From the NCBI GenBank assembly GCA_963820795.1, contig CAWGBJ010000002.1, positions 62,001 through 126,000 of the forward strand: 64,000 nt of DNA, read 5' to 3'. Numbering within the stretch: the first letter of the stretch is position 1; each line of letters opens with the position of its first letter. The notes beneath the pieces are model-generated. The model did not search any database. It was not told the origin of the DNA and saw only the letters and a list, made by a program, of their open reading frames with translations. The DNA is from Roseiarcus sp963820795 (GTDB taxonomy: Bacteria > Pseudomonadota > Alphaproteobacteria > Rhizobiales > Beijerinckiaceae). The position numbers and the translations under genes were made by a program. Positions 26,885 through 35,871 of this stretch are shown one piece after another.

Positions 26885-27224
26885 TCAAAGCGCGTCTTTG
26901 TCCTTTTCGCCCGTGCGGATCCGCACCGCCGAGTTCGAGGTCGTAGACGAAGATTTTGCCGTCGCCGATCTGACCGGTGCGCGCAGCGGCGACGATCGCC
27001 TCGACGACCTTGTCGGCCAGCTCGGAGTTGACCGCGACTTCGATCTTGAGCTTCGGCAGGAAACTCACCGCATATTCCGCGCCGCGATAGATTTCCGTGT
27101 GGCCCTTCTGCCGGCCATATCCCTTGACTTCAGTAACTGTCAGGCCGTGTACGCCGATGGCGGTGAGCGCGTCGCGCACCTCCTCGAGTTTGAACGGCTT
27201 TATGATCGCCATCACGATTTTCAT
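26885..27224 (-). CDS. glnK: Nitrogen regulatory protein PII (GlnK), frameshift near the C-terminus
   Basis: A PII signal protein that binds ATP/ADP and 2-oxoglutarate and gates AmtB. The T-loop is intact, with GRQKGHTEIYRGAEY containing the uridylylation residue Y51, and the B-loop is seen in TGQIGDGKIFV. After VYDLE the frame breaks. Removing one C in GAACTCGGCGG at about 26935 gives SAVRIRTGEKDKDAL and a stop at 26885-26887, exactly the 112 residues usual for GlnK. As written it would end at 26841 with an abnormal tail overlapping amtB. The restored reading is preferred. Confidence 0.9.
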
Positions 27225-27322
27225 TTGCCCTCGCCCGAATTTGACGCACGCGGCTCTTTAAAGGGACCGCGGCGCTCTGCGATGAAGTCGGGGCGCAAAT
27301 ACGCCCCGCCGGCAGAGGCCCT

Positions 27323-27338
27323 TACAAGGGCCGTGCCA
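27323..27338 (-). promoter_or_regulatory. Sigma-54 promoter of glnK-amtB
   Basis: On the minus strand TGGCACGGCCCTTGTA matches the -24/-12 consensus TGGCACG-N4-TTGCA in all but one core base. It sits about 100 bp before the glnK ATG, as expected for an NtrC/RpoN-controlled nitrogen operon. Confidence 0.7.
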
Positions 27339-27639
27339 TCTCGCTCTCTGAAGGGCGCGAAGCGGCATATTCGATGGTTTTGCCGGTCCGCAGTCGGAAT
27401 GAAGGGGCTGCGGCAGCTTGCGTGAGAGGACTGAACAAGGATTAGGCGCCTAATTTTCGACCGATGCGCCATCGGCGCAGCTAGCCGCGCCGGGTGTCTA
27501 CATCCGTACGCCAGCGTGCCTTCCAGCGATGCGGCGCGGGTTCGATCCCTCCGCGAACCGCTTGACAGACTTGCTGACACGGTCTTCGTCGCGGGTAGCG
27601 AAAGGGCCTAGCGACACGTTCGAGCGGGAAGGCCGTGAA

Positions 27640-27716
27640 TGGCTCCCCGAGCAGGACTTCGAACCTGCGACCATTCGATTAACAGTCGAATGCTCTACCA
27701 GCTGAGCTATCGGGGA
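27640..27716 (-). tRNA. tRNA-Asn(GTT), with one extra base in the T-loop
   Basis: Minus-strand cloverleaf: acceptor TCCCCGA/TCGGGGA, D-arm GCTC-AGCTGGTA-GAGC, anticodon loop CTGTTAA (GTT, Asn), T-stem GCAGG/CCTGC, and encoded CCA. The T-loop reads TTCGAAGT, 8 nt instead of 7, making the gene 77 nt rather than 76. Such a change is unlikely in a working tRNA and is best read as a one-base insertion error. Confidence 0.93.
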
Positions 27717-27806
27717 TCAGCGCGTCCGGGGTATAGCAGAAATGGGCGCGTTGGAAAGAGCGTTTTCGCCCCGCGTCGCAGCAGCAAAGAGGCTTCCTTC
27801 CCGCTG

Positions 27807-29330
27807 ATGCTCGACCCTCGGAAACACCCAGAACTCCTGACCCCGGCCGAGATGGCGGAGGCCGACCGGTTCGCCGTCGCCGCCGGAACGCCGGGCATCG
27901 TGCTGATGGAGCGGGCAGGGCTTGCCGTCGCCGACGAAGCGGCCCGGCAGGCGCGCTCGCGCGGGCGCATCGCCGTCCTTTGCGGTCCGGGGGGAAACGG
28001 CGGCGACGGCTTCGTCGCCGCCCGGCTGCTCACTGGACGCCGCTACGTCGTCGAGCTCGGGCTCATCGGCCGCGGCGATGCGCTTAGAGGCGACGCCGCG
28101 ATCGCCGCGTCGCGATTTAAGGGCCTCGTCCGCCCGGCCGCCGACGTCGATCTCAGCGACGCCGATTGCGTGATCGATGCGCTGTTCGGCGCCGGGCTGG
28201 CGCGCGACATCGAGGGCGAGGCGAAGGCGGTCGTCGAGCGGATCAACGCCTTCGCCCGCGCCGGGGGAAAGGTTGTCGCGGTCGACGTTCCCTCCGGCGT
28301 CGACGGCGAGACCGGCAAGGTCCGCGGGGTGGCCGTCGAGGCCGCGGCGACCGTCACCTTCTTCCGCCTGAAGCCCGGGCATCTGCTTCACCCCGGGCGG
28401 CCGCTCTGCGGCGCGATCCATCTGGCGGACATCGGCATTCCGGCGGCGGCGCTCGCACCCATCGCCCCGAAAGCCTTTGTCAACGCGCCGGCCCTGTGGC
28501 GCGAGGGCCTGCCGCGCCTCGGCGCAGACACGCACAAATATGCCCGCGGCGCCGCGCTCGTTCTTTCCGGCGCGGCGCACCAGACAGGCGCGGCCCGCCT
28601 TGCGGCGCGCTCGGCGCTGCGTGCCGGCGCCGGCATCGTTTCGCTCGCAAGCCCGCCCGACGCGGTCGCCGCCAACGCGGCGCACGTCACCGCGATCATG
28701 GTCGCGCCGTTCTCGGGCCTCCGCGGCTTCGAGGCGCTGCTCGCCGACGAGCGCCGGCGCGCCATCGCGCTCGGGCCAGGCGCGGGCGTCGGGACGGCGC
28801 TGCGCCAGCTCGTCGCGGCGGCCCTGACGCGCCCCGCCAAGGGCCGCACCATCGTCCTGGACGCCGACGCGCTGACCAGCTTTGCCGGCGAGGCCCAGGA
28901 GCTCGCGGCGCTGATCAGGCGCGGCGGCCATGCCGCGGTGATGACGCCGCATGAAGGCGAGTTCGCCCGCCTCTTCGCCGATGCGCCCGGCGTCGAGGCC
29001 GGCGACGACAAGCTCAAGCGCGCCCGCGCCGCAGCGAAGCTGACCGGCGCGGTCGTCGTCCTCAAGGGCCCCGACACCGTCGTCGCCGCGCCCGACGGCC
29101 GCGCCGCGATCGGATGGGACCTGCCGCCGACGCTCGCCACCGCCGGCTCGGGCGACGTGCTCACTGGCCTCGTCGCCGGCCTCGCCGCTGGGGGCGCGTC
29201 GCCCTTCGTCGCCGCCGCGGCCGCCGTCTGGCTGCACGGCGCCGCCGCCCGCGCCTTCGGCCCGGGGCTCATCTCCGAGGATCTGCCGGAGACGCTGCCG
29301 GAGGTTTTGCGGGCGTTGGATGGGGACTGA
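27807..29330 (+). CDS. nnrDE: Bifunctional NAD(P)H-hydrate epimerase / ADP-dependent dehydratase
   Basis: A 507-residue repair enzyme for hydrated NAD(P)H. The N-terminal YjeF_N epimerase (about 1-215) has GPGGNGGDGFVAARLL, DALFGAGL and VDVPSGVDGETG. The C-terminal ribokinase-fold dehydratase (about 225-500) has HKYARGAALVLSG, VMTPHEGEFARL, VLKGPDTVVA and TAGSGDVLTGLVAG, the ADP-binding motif. Initiation at 27807 gives the normal family N-terminus; the open frame before it runs through the tRNA gene. Confidence 0.92.
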   Translation: MLDPRKHPELLTPAEMAEADRFAVAAGTPGIVLMERAGLAVADEAARQARSRGRIAVLCGPGGNGGDGFVAARLLTGRRYVVELGLIGRGDALRGDAAIAASRFKGLVRPAADVDLSDADCVIDALFGAGLARDIEGEAKAVVERINAFARAGGKVVAVDVPSGVDGETGKVRGVAVEAAATVTFFRLKPGHLLHPGRPLCGAIHLADIGIPAAALAPIAPKAFVNAPALWREGLPRLGADTHKYARGAALVLSGAAHQTGAARLAARSALRAGAGIVSLASPPDAVAANAAHVTAIMVAPFSGLRGFEALLADERRRAIALGPGAGVGTALRQLVAAALTRPAKGRTIVLDADALTSFAGEAQELAALIRRGGHAAVMTPHEGEFARLFADAPGVEAGDDKLKRARAAAKLTGAVVVLKGPDTVVAAPDGRAAIGWDLPPTLATAGSGDVLTGLVAGLAAGGASPFVAAAAAVWLHGAAARAFGPGLISEDLPETLPEVLRALDGD

Positions 29331-29672
29331 CCGAGGCCGCGCTCCTGGTCGCGAGGGCGCAATTTCAACGGCTTGAGCCCCAAAACCTGTCACTTTGAAA
29401 TTCCGAAGTTGGCGTGATCGACGGCCGATGGGGACACGACCTTGGAACTGGATTCGCCCATGGAGGGGCGCGCGAAAGTATTTAACAATGTATAAATGTC
29501 TAATAGGCTCGAGGCCGCTCGCCGCGCTGCCCCTCGACCACATAGGCACAAGAAACGTCACGATCGACAACGCCGCGCAGTTACCTCCGTCGACCCGAAC
29601 CAATGGACAGAGATCGTTCGGCTGGATGCTCCTGGCGCGATGTCAGGTCGAGGGCCTGCGGCTTGTGCCGAT
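29331..29672. other. Intergenic region, nothing recognised
   Basis: A 342-bp gap between nnrDE and the convergent DUF488 gene, with an AT-rich patch near 29475-29505. I see no gene, repeat or structured element that I can support. Confidence 0.5.
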
Positions 29673-30284
29673 CTACCGCGCCATCGGCTGCGCCGGCGGG
29701 TAGGTCAGACGGGTTCCTTCGACGCAGGCGAACGGGGTCAGTTCGTGCGGGCGGGAATTGGCATTCGGCAGGATGTCGATCGCGGCAACGCCGCGGACGG
29801 CGAGCGCATCGGCGACGAGCGAGCGGTGGCAGCGCCAGGGCACGGCTTCGGCGCACATCATGGCGAGGCGCTTTTGGCGGGCCGAGGCGATGAGCGTGTC
29901 GAGCGCCTCAGCGAAGGCCGGGGTCTGCATGTAGTCGGCGTAGCCGCGAAAGCTCTCGTTGCGCCAGCCGGTGTTGGGCGAATCCTTAAGGGAATGGCGC
30001 AGGCCGCCGAGCGCGGGCATCGGCGCGTAGTCGATTCCGCCCGCCGCCAGCGCCCCGGTCAGCGCGTCGGCGTTGAATTGCGGGTTGTGGCGCGAGCGCG
30101 GCACGGTGCGGATGTCGGCAAGCCTTTCGATCCCATAAGTCTCGAGCAGGCCGAGGAACCGATCGATCGGCAGCGTCGAATGGCCGATCGTGAAGACCGC
30201 GCCTTTGGGCCAATCTTTCGATTTCGGCAAGCGATCTTCGCTCAAAGAGGGCCTCGTTGGCGCTGCGCGAGACAGGTCTCTCAC
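29673..30284 (-). CDS. DUF488 domain protein
   Basis: A 203-residue DUF488 protein. The core motifs FTIGHSTLPIDRFL, DIRTVPRSRHNPQFN and MCAEAVPWRCHRSLVADAL are all present. The last of these carries the conserved Cys/His set and suggests nucleic-acid or metal binding; the family has no firmly assigned function. The N-terminal 25 residues before GAVFTIGHS are not conserved, so the true start may lie slightly inside this frame. Confidence 0.85.
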   Translation of the reverse strand: MRDLSRAAPTRPSLSEDRLPKSKDWPKGAVFTIGHSTLPIDRFLGLLETYGIERLADIRTVPRSRHNPQFNADALTGALAAGGIDYAPMPALGGLRHSLKDSPNTGWRNESFRGYADYMQTPAFAEALDTLIASARQKRLAMMCAEAVPWRCHRSLVADALAVRGVAAIDILPNANSRPHELTPFACVEGTRLTYPPAQPMAR

Positions 30285-30427
30285 GTTTCCGGGCCATGCT
30301 CGGCGACTTTGGCATTACGATTGTCGCGGTCGACGAAGGCCACGCGGTTGCTTCCGTCGAACCCAAGCCGACGACCAGCGATCCCTTCGGCCGGACGCTT
30401 CTGGCGCAATCTCAGAGTTTGTCGGGA
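30257..30427 (+). pseudogene. Fragment of a PIN-domain (VapC-type) toxin
   Basis: About 55 codons read FRAMLGDFGITIVAVDEGHAV and EPKPTTSDPFGRTLLAQSQ. This resembles the C-terminal half of VapC toxins, where PxTxDPFDRxLLAQ is a hallmark; the last Asp is replaced by Gly. The N-terminal catalytic part and the antitoxin are missing. It ends next to IS5-type debris. Confidence 0.5.
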
Positions 30428-30451
30428 ATCATTATGTGGGGATTGCATAGT

Positions 30452-30620
30452 TTTCGCAAATTGGGGCGGCACGCTCGATCGCATCCACGACGCGCTCTAC
30501 GTGAAGTGTCGCGAAGCCGCTGCTCGCGAGGCGAGCCCGACCGCCGCAATCATTGACAGCCGGAGCGTCAAGAGCGCGGAAAAAGGGGACCTGCATCGAT
30601 CCGAGTTGTCCTCAACCGGA
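30452..30620 (+). mobile_element. IS5-family transposase fragment
   Basis: The reading LDRIHDALYVKCREAAAREA, SPTAAIIDSRSVKSAEKG and, after a frame change, CIDPS matches the central DDE region of IS5-family transposases (IHDALYxxxRE, IIDSQSVKxxE). Only about 55 codons survive and no terminal repeats are visible. Confidence 0.7.
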
Positions 30621-30873
30621 ATCGGAGAATAAAGAAAAGAAATGCAAACCGACGCGTTATATTATACTTGCTAGGGTAGATTCCGCACCGGTCTCCAAGG
30701 GGGTGGGGGCGTGCCGCCCCAGGTTGGAGCGCGATGACAGGAAACGAGGTTGCCTGTCGATCGATCCCCATCCTCTCAGGCAGCAGGAACTTCACACCGT
30801 CCTGCCGCCCCAGCCTCGGTAGCCGCGGCGTTTCGCGAGATCAACGGCGCCAAGATTGCCGCCTTCGTCCGCG
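30621..30873. other. Intergenic region after IS debris, nothing recognised
   Basis: This carries an AT-rich patch at 30650-30680 and no gene, repeat or terminator that I can support. With the toxin and IS fragments it forms the 590-bp gap between DUF488 and the dehydrogenase gene. Confidence 0.45.
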
Positions 30874-31908
30874 TTAAGCGAAGCTCAGCAGAACCTTCCC
30901 GGATCGCGAGCGGTCGCCCGCCAGTTCGAACCCCGCAAGGGCGTCTGTGAACGGCACGGTTGCCGTCATCAAGGGCTTCACGTGGATCCGGCCGCGGTTC
31001 ATCAGATCGACCGCGAGGGCGAATTCCGAGGTGAAGCGGAATGTGCCGCGCAGTTCGATCTCACGGGTGACGAGGATGTTGGTCGGCAAAGGCATCTCGC
31101 CGCCGAGGCCCAGTTGCAAAACAAGGCCGCGCGGCCGCAACAATTCGATTGCGGCGCGCAACGCCGCCGCATTGCCGGAGGCTTCGAAGATCACGTCGAT
31201 CGGCCCGGAACGCTTGACGACATCGGTGAGGCCGTCGGGATCCTCGGTGACGTTGATCGCGACATCGGCGCCGCATTTCCGCGCCATGTCGAGTGCGAAC
31301 GCCTGCACGTCGGTCGCGACGATCTCCTCTGCGCCGGCGTGTCTGGCCGCGATGATCACTAGGCTGCCGATCGGACCGCAACCGATAACGAGAACGCGTT
31401 TGCCGACGAGCGAGCCGGCGCGATGGACCGCGTGCAAGCCGACCGCCAGCGGCTCGGCCATCGACGCCTCGCCCATCGTCAGCGTATCGGCGATCGGGAT
31501 CGCCTGCGATTCATCAACGACAAGGCTCTCGCGGAACCCGCCCTGAATGTGCGGGAACCGCATGGCGCTGCCGAGGAAGCGCATGTCCTGGCAATGGTTG
31601 TGAAGGCCCTCCTCGCAATAACGGCAATGCCCGCAGTGGCGGCTAGGGTTTACTGAAACGCGGGCGCCGACCGCGACGTGCAAGACTTCCCCGCCGACCT
31701 CGGCGATAACGCCCGCCACTTCGTGTCCGAGGACCATCGATTCGCGAAGACGAATGAATCCGGTGCCGCCGTGATTGAAGTAGTGAAGGTCCGATCCGCA
31801 GATGCCGCCCATTTGAATGAGCACCCGCACGTCCCGCGGTCCGAGCGTTTGGCTCGGCGCCTCTTCGATGCGCAAATCCTTAGGGGCGTGGATGATGACG
31901 CCGCGCAT
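30874..31908 (-). CDS. Zinc-dependent L-idonate 5-dehydrogenase-like protein
   Basis: A 344-residue zinc medium-chain dehydrogenase. The catalytic zinc site is in GGICGSDLHYF and LGHEVAG, the structural zinc cysteines in HCGHCRYCEEGLHNHC, and the NAD(P) site in VLVIGCGPIGSLV. The overall pattern is that of L-idonate 5-dehydrogenase (IdnD), which oxidises L-idonate to 5-ketogluconate. The ATG at 31908 follows GGAG. It is the last gene of a minus-strand operon with an SDR and an enolase-superfamily dehydratase, and probably oxidises an aldose or sugar acid. Confidence 0.85.
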   Translation of the reverse strand: MRGVIIHAPKDLRIEEAPSQTLGPRDVRVLIQMGGICGSDLHYFNHGGTGFIRLRESMVLGHEVAGVIAEVGGEVLHVAVGARVSVNPSRHCGHCRYCEEGLHNHCQDMRFLGSAMRFPHIQGGFRESLVVDESQAIPIADTLTMGEASMAEPLAVGLHAVHRAGSLVGKRVLVIGCGPIGSLVIIAARHAGAEEIVATDVQAFALDMARKCGADVAINVTEDPDGLTDVVKRSGPIDVIFEASGNAAALRAAIELLRPRGLVLQLGLGGEMPLPTNILVTREIELRGTFRFTSEFALAVDLMNRGRIHVKPLMTATVPFTDALAGFELAGDRSRSGKVLLSFA

Positions 31909-31955
31909 GGCAATCTCCAGTTTGCTTTCAGAAGCTCCCGATCGGCGGGCGCTTC

Positions 31956-32729
31956 TCACATGACGGCGAGCAGGCCGCCGTCGACATAGATGATTTGCCC
32001 GTTGACATAGGACGAAGCGGGCGAAGCGAGGAACACCGCGGCGCCGATGAGGTCGTCAGGCTGGCCCCAGCGGCCGGAGGGCGTACGGCCTCGCACCCAG
32101 GCGTCGAACTTGGCGTCGTCGATCAGGGCGCGGTTCATTTCGGTGAGGATGTATCCCGGCCCGATGGCGTTGGCCTGGATGTCATGAGCCGCCCATTCGG
32201 CCGCCATGGACTGGGTCAGCATCTTGATGCCGCCTTTGGCGGCCGTATAGGGGGCGACCGTCGCCCGGGCCAGAGCGCTCGTCAGCGAGCCGATGTTGAT
32301 GATCTTGCCGCCGCGGCCGCGCGCGATCATCCGCCGTGCAGCCTCTCGGCCAACCTGAAACGCGGCGGTGAGGTTGGTCTCCAGCACGCGCCGCCAATCT
32401 TCGGTCGACAGGTCGACCATAGGTTTGCGGAACTGAATCCCGGCGTTGTTGATCAAGATGTCGATCTCAACGCCATCGCCGTCGAACCGCTCGAAAGCGT
32501 TGCGCACCGCTGCATCGTCAGCGACGTCGAACGCTCGCTCCGTCGCCTGATGGCCCGCCGCGCGAAATGACTCCGCCGTCGCAGCAAGTTTGGCCTTGTC
32601 GCGACCATTGAGGACCACCGCGGCGCCCGCCTCGGCGAGGCCGTGCGCCATAGTGCGCCCGAGGCCGTCGGATGAACCGGTGACGAGGGCCGTTTTGCCT
32701 GAGAGGTCGAAGCGCTTGGAGCCGGTCAT
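31956..32729 (-). CDS. SDR oxidoreductase, gluconate 5-dehydrogenase-like
   Basis: A classical SDR of 257 residues: TGSSDGLGRTMA (cofactor), NNAGIQFRKP, catalytic Ser in NIGSLTSA, YTAAKGG (YxxxK) and a GGLLAVM C-terminus. The pattern IQFRKPM with the YxxxK block resembles gluconate 5-dehydrogenase (IdnO). The start at 32729 overlaps the upstream dehydratase stop by 4 bp. Together with the IdnD-like enzyme it could interconvert a sugar acid and its keto form. Confidence 0.87.
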   Translation of the reverse strand: MTGSKRFDLSGKTALVTGSSDGLGRTMAHGLAEAGAAVVLNGRDKAKLAATAESFRAAGHQATERAFDVADDAAVRNAFERFDGDGVEIDILINNAGIQFRKPMVDLSTEDWRRVLETNLTAAFQVGREAARRMIARGRGGKIINIGSLTSALARATVAPYTAAKGGIKMLTQSMAAEWAAHDIQANAIGPGYILTEMNRALIDDAKFDAWVRGRTPSGRWGQPDDLIGAAVFLASPASSYVNGQIIYVDGGLLAVM

Positions 32730-33922
32730 GCTTCGCTCCGCCGCGCGATGAGGTCGGAACGTTCGAAGACTTGCGGACGCAAGTCGAGCCCCAGTCCTGG
32801 CCCCTCCATCGGATAGACGTAGCCGTCGCGGATCGGAGGCGTTTCGGTGACTAATTCCTTGTACCAGCCTGTATAGAAGGCCCGCACAAATTCCTGGATG
32901 AGGGTGTTGGGCTGGCTGAACGACATGTGCACGGCCGCAGCGAAGCCGACCGGCCCGGTGCAGTCGTGCGGCGTGAAGGGCTTGTGATAAGTCTCGCCGA
33001 GGGAGGCGATCTTGCGACACTCCGTCAGGCCGCCGGTCCAGCACAGGTCGACCATGACGACGCCGATCGCGTCGCGGTCTAGCATTTCCTTATAGGCCCA
33101 GCGCGAGCCGAGCGTTTCGCTGGCGCAGACGGGAACATGGGTCGAGCGCGCATATTCGGCCAGCGCCTGTGAGGAATTCATGCGGATCGGGTCTTCGTAC
33201 CAGGTCGGGTTGAAGGGCTCCAAAGCCTTGGCGATGCGTTTAGCGGTCGTGAGGTTCCACATCGAGTGGAACTCTACCATGATGTCTATCTTGTCGCCGA
33301 CGCGCTTGCGGATGAGTTCGAACGGGCGCAGCGCCGCCTTGAGCTGTTCGGTGGAAATGTCGACGCCGCCAGTCTCTTTCGCCGCCGGGTCGAAGGGCCA
33401 GATTTTCATGGCGCTGATGCCGTTTTCGAGCAGGCTTTCCGCCAAGGCGCCGGCGTCGGTCGTGAAGGCGTTCAAGTCTTCGTAAGGCCCGTCGGCGCCG
33501 ATGTTCCAGGTGTTGACCGGACGAATGTCGCGGTTGCGCACGTATTGATAGCCGGCGCAGGTGTTGTAGATGCGAAGCCGGTCGCGGCACAGACCGCCGA
33601 GCAGTTGATGCACCGGCTGGTTCGTCACCTTGCCCCAGAGATCCCACAGAGCGATGTCGATGGCGGAGGCCGCCCGATATTCCGCGCCGGTGCTCGATTG
33701 CGCCATCGGCAGGTTGACGAGCTCCTTGTGCAGCGCCTCGATGCACAACGGATCGCGGCCGAGAAGGCGCGTCGCCAGCGTGTCGTGAATATGGGAGGCG
33801 ACGGCGCCCGCCCCATAGAACGTCTCGCCGAGACCGATAGCGCCGGCGTCGGTGTGAAGACGCGCCCACAGGACGTTTTCGAACTCTGAGGCGCATAAAG
33901 TCTCGATAGCGACGATTTTCAT
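32726..33922 (-). CDS. Mandelate racemase/muconate lactonizing family sugar-acid dehydratase
   Basis: A 398-residue enolase-superfamily protein. The N-terminal capping domain is followed by a barrel with AMKIWPFD, EFHSMWN, WYEDPI and CASETLG, where the acidic residues bind Mg, and PHDCTGPVG with the catalytic His. The second Lys of the usual KxK motif is Trp here, pointing to His-based dehydration chemistry. Such enzymes convert aldonic acids to 2-keto-3-deoxy acids; the exact acid is unknown. It heads the minus-strand operon. Confidence 0.87.
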   Translation of the reverse strand: MKIVAIETLCASEFENVLWARLHTDAGAIGLGETFYGAGAVASHIHDTLATRLLGRDPLCIEALHKELVNLPMAQSSTGAEYRAASAIDIALWDLWGKVTNQPVHQLLGGLCRDRLRIYNTCAGYQYVRNRDIRPVNTWNIGADGPYEDLNAFTTDAGALAESLLENGISAMKIWPFDPAAKETGGVDISTEQLKAALRPFELIRKRVGDKIDIMVEFHSMWNLTTAKRIAKALEPFNPTWYEDPIRMNSSQALAEYARSTHVPVCASETLGSRWAYKEMLDRDAIGVVMVDLCWTGGLTECRKIASLGETYHKPFTPHDCTGPVGFAAAVHMSFSQPNTLIQEFVRAFYTGWYKELVTETPPIRDGYVYPMEGPGLGLDLRPQVFERSDLIARRSEA

Positions 33923-33970
33923 GGCTGTCCTGAATGGCTGGCTTTCGTCCTGGGTACGAACTGAGCGGCG

Positions 33971-34735
33971 CTAGTTGACGCCGGCGCTGAGCAAGGCTTT
34001 GACGGTCAGGTCGAAATGCTCAGCCATCGCTTTCTCCGCCGCCTGCGAATTGCCACTGCGGATCGCCGCCGCGATGGCGGCATGGCCTTCGACGCTTTCC
34101 AGTCGCGCCTCATCCGTCGGCCGGCTGGCCCATCCGATCGACCACGTCTGTCGCGTGACGACGCGGAACGAGCCGACAAGAAGCGCGAACATCGGGTTGC
34201 GCGAGGCCCGCGCGATCGCCTCGTGAAAAGAAATGTCCAACTCCATCAGTTCATGGGGCTTAGCGAAGCTTCGACGCATCGCGTCGGCGATCTCCTCAAT
34301 TGCGCGCGCCTCTTCGTCGGTTCGGCGAAGGGCCGCCAGCGCAACGGTGCGCAGTTCAATGGTGCGGCGCACGTCGAGAATTTGCAGGACCGTGATCTGC
34401 TTGGTGTGAACCGCATGATCGATCATCAGGCTGACGACCGATTCGTCCGCCTGGGCGACGCGTGCGCGCCGTCCGTTGCCGACGTCGATCAGCCGCAAAG
34501 CGGCCAGACCACGAAATCCCTCGCGCGCGACGGCGCGGGAGGCGCCCACTCGCGCTGCGAAAGTTGCTTCGCTCGGGAGCATCGCGCCGGGTTCAAGCCC
34601 GTTCTTGCGAATGTAGTTGGTGACCTCCGCCATCGTGCGGTCGACGAGACTCTCTGTCGGGCCAGCAACAATCGTGACCACCTCTCCCGAAGGCTCCTTG
34701 CCCGTGTCCATCCGAGAACCTTTATGATAGGTCAT
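33971..34735 (-). CDS. GntR family regulator (FadR type)
   Basis: A 254-residue regulator with a GntR winged helix at about 30-95 (LVDRTMAEVTNYIRKNGLEPGAM, LPSEATFAARVGASRAVAREGF) and an FCD ligand domain with ELDISFHEAIARASRN, whose Asp and His residues usually bind metal and a carboxylate. GAGG lies 6 nt before the ATG at 34735. It separates the catabolic operon from the divergent importer operon and probably controls both in response to a sugar acid. Confidence 0.88.
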   Translation of the reverse strand: MTYHKGSRMDTGKEPSGEVVTIVAGPTESLVDRTMAEVTNYIRKNGLEPGAMLPSEATFAARVGASRAVAREGFRGLAALRLIDVGNGRRARVAQADESVVSLMIDHAVHTKQITVLQILDVRRTIELRTVALAALRRTDEEARAIEEIADAMRRSFAKPHELMELDISFHEAIARASRNPMFALLVGSFRVVTRQTWSIGWASRPTDEARLESVEGHAAIAAAIRSGNSQAAEKAMAEHFDLTVKALLSAGVN

Positions 34736-34775
34736 TGACAACCTCACTTACAATCCTTAAGAACCTATTTGTCAA
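34735..34775. promoter_or_regulatory. Inverted TTGACAA/TTGTCAA pair in the divergent promoter
   Basis: TTGACAA (34735-34741) and its inverse TTGTCAA (34769-34775) lie 27 bp apart, just upstream of the GntR gene. They could be the operator halves of this regulator or part of -35 elements. This is assigned from symmetry and position only. Confidence 0.35.
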
Positions 34776-34886
34776 CTCTCATCTAAGTGTCAGGCACGTT
34801 TTGTGCAAATCGGGCATTTCGGATGAGAGCGGCGCCAAGCGACGCTTGGCCGCGCCCGGAAAGAGGCCGACGGAGGAGCCGTATCG

Positions 34887-35840
34887 ATGCTTGGAGCGGA
34901 TATTTTAGCGACGCTGCTTCGTTCTCCGGTCTGGATCGCCGTCGCGCTGCTCTATGCGGTTGCGGGAATCGTTACCCCGGCGATGCTCAAGCCCGAGCAG
35001 GTTCTCAACATTCTGCAAGTGACGGCCTTCCTCGGTCTGGTGGCGAGCGGACAAACGATCGCGCTGCTGACTGGAGGCATCGACCTTTCTGTTGCTGGCG
35101 TCGTCACGATGACCAATATCGTCGCGACGAGCCTGATGATGGGCCAAAACTCAAAAATCGCGCCCGCAGTGATCGCGTGCCTGCTGATCGGCGTCGCCGT
35201 CGGCGCAATCAACGGGATATTGATCGCCATGTTGCGCGTCGCACCGATCATAGCGACGCTGGCTATGAACTCCATCCTGTTCGGCGCCGCGCTCGTTTAT
35301 ACCGGCGGGGCGCCTCGCGGCGCCGCGGCGCCGGCGTTCAACGTCATCGGCCAAGGTTCGGTCTTCGGCCTTCCCGCCAGCGCGATCTGCTGGTTGGTCG
35401 TCGCGCTCGGCCTGTCCTGGGCGATGCGCCGCACGACTTATGGCCGCTGGCTCTATGCTGTCGGCGCGAACGAGCGGGCGGCGAAGCTTATGGGCGTTCC
35501 GACCCGCGCGGTGCTCGTCGTCGCTTACGTGCTCAGCGCGGTCCTCGCTGTTCTCGGCGGGCTGCTCGTCACTGCCTACATCGGCAATCCCAGCCTCGGG
35601 ATCGGCAACCAGTTCCTGTTGACCTCAGTCGTCGCGGTCGTCGTCGGCGGCACGGCGCTCACCGGCGGCGTCGGCAGCGTCGCGGGAACGATCGCCGGCG
35701 CTCTGTTCGTCACCGAACTCACCAGCTTTACCAACATCGCCCAGGCGTCGACCGGGGTCCAATATGTCATTCAGGGCGTCCTGATCGCGCTGAGTGTCAT
35801 TGCTTACCGCATGATCGGCGTGCGCGCCGCCGTGCAGTGA
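34887..35840 (+). CDS. Sugar ABC transporter permease (RbsC-like)
   Basis: A 317-residue inner-membrane permease with about 8-9 hydrophobic segments. Family marks are ALLTGGIDLSVAGVVTM, LYAVGANERAAKLMGV (EAA-like loop) and VVAVVVGGTALTGGVGSVAGT. GGAGG precedes the ATG. It is the first gene of a plus-strand operon whose later ATPase carries a second permease domain, so the channel is probably a heterodimer. Confidence 0.9.
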   Translation: MLGADILATLLRSPVWIAVALLYAVAGIVTPAMLKPEQVLNILQVTAFLGLVASGQTIALLTGGIDLSVAGVVTMTNIVATSLMMGQNSKIAPAVIACLLIGVAVGAINGILIAMLRVAPIIATLAMNSILFGAALVYTGGAPRGAAAPAFNVIGQGSVFGLPASAICWLVVALGLSWAMRRTTYGRWLYAVGANERAAKLMGVPTRAVLVVAYVLSAVLAVLGGLLVTAYIGNPSLGIGNQFLLTSVVAVVVGGTALTGGVGSVAGTIAGALFVTELTSFTNIAQASTGVQYVIQGVLIALSVIAYRMIGVRAAVQ

Positions 35841-35871
35841 GATTTTAGTCCCGCACCCAAGGAGTCCATCA

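Noticed and set aside
4340..27000. Programmed +1 frameshifting as the cause of the split genes
   Set aside because: The sites share no slippery motif, stop codon or stimulatory structure, and one affected locus is a tRNA, where recoding cannot apply.
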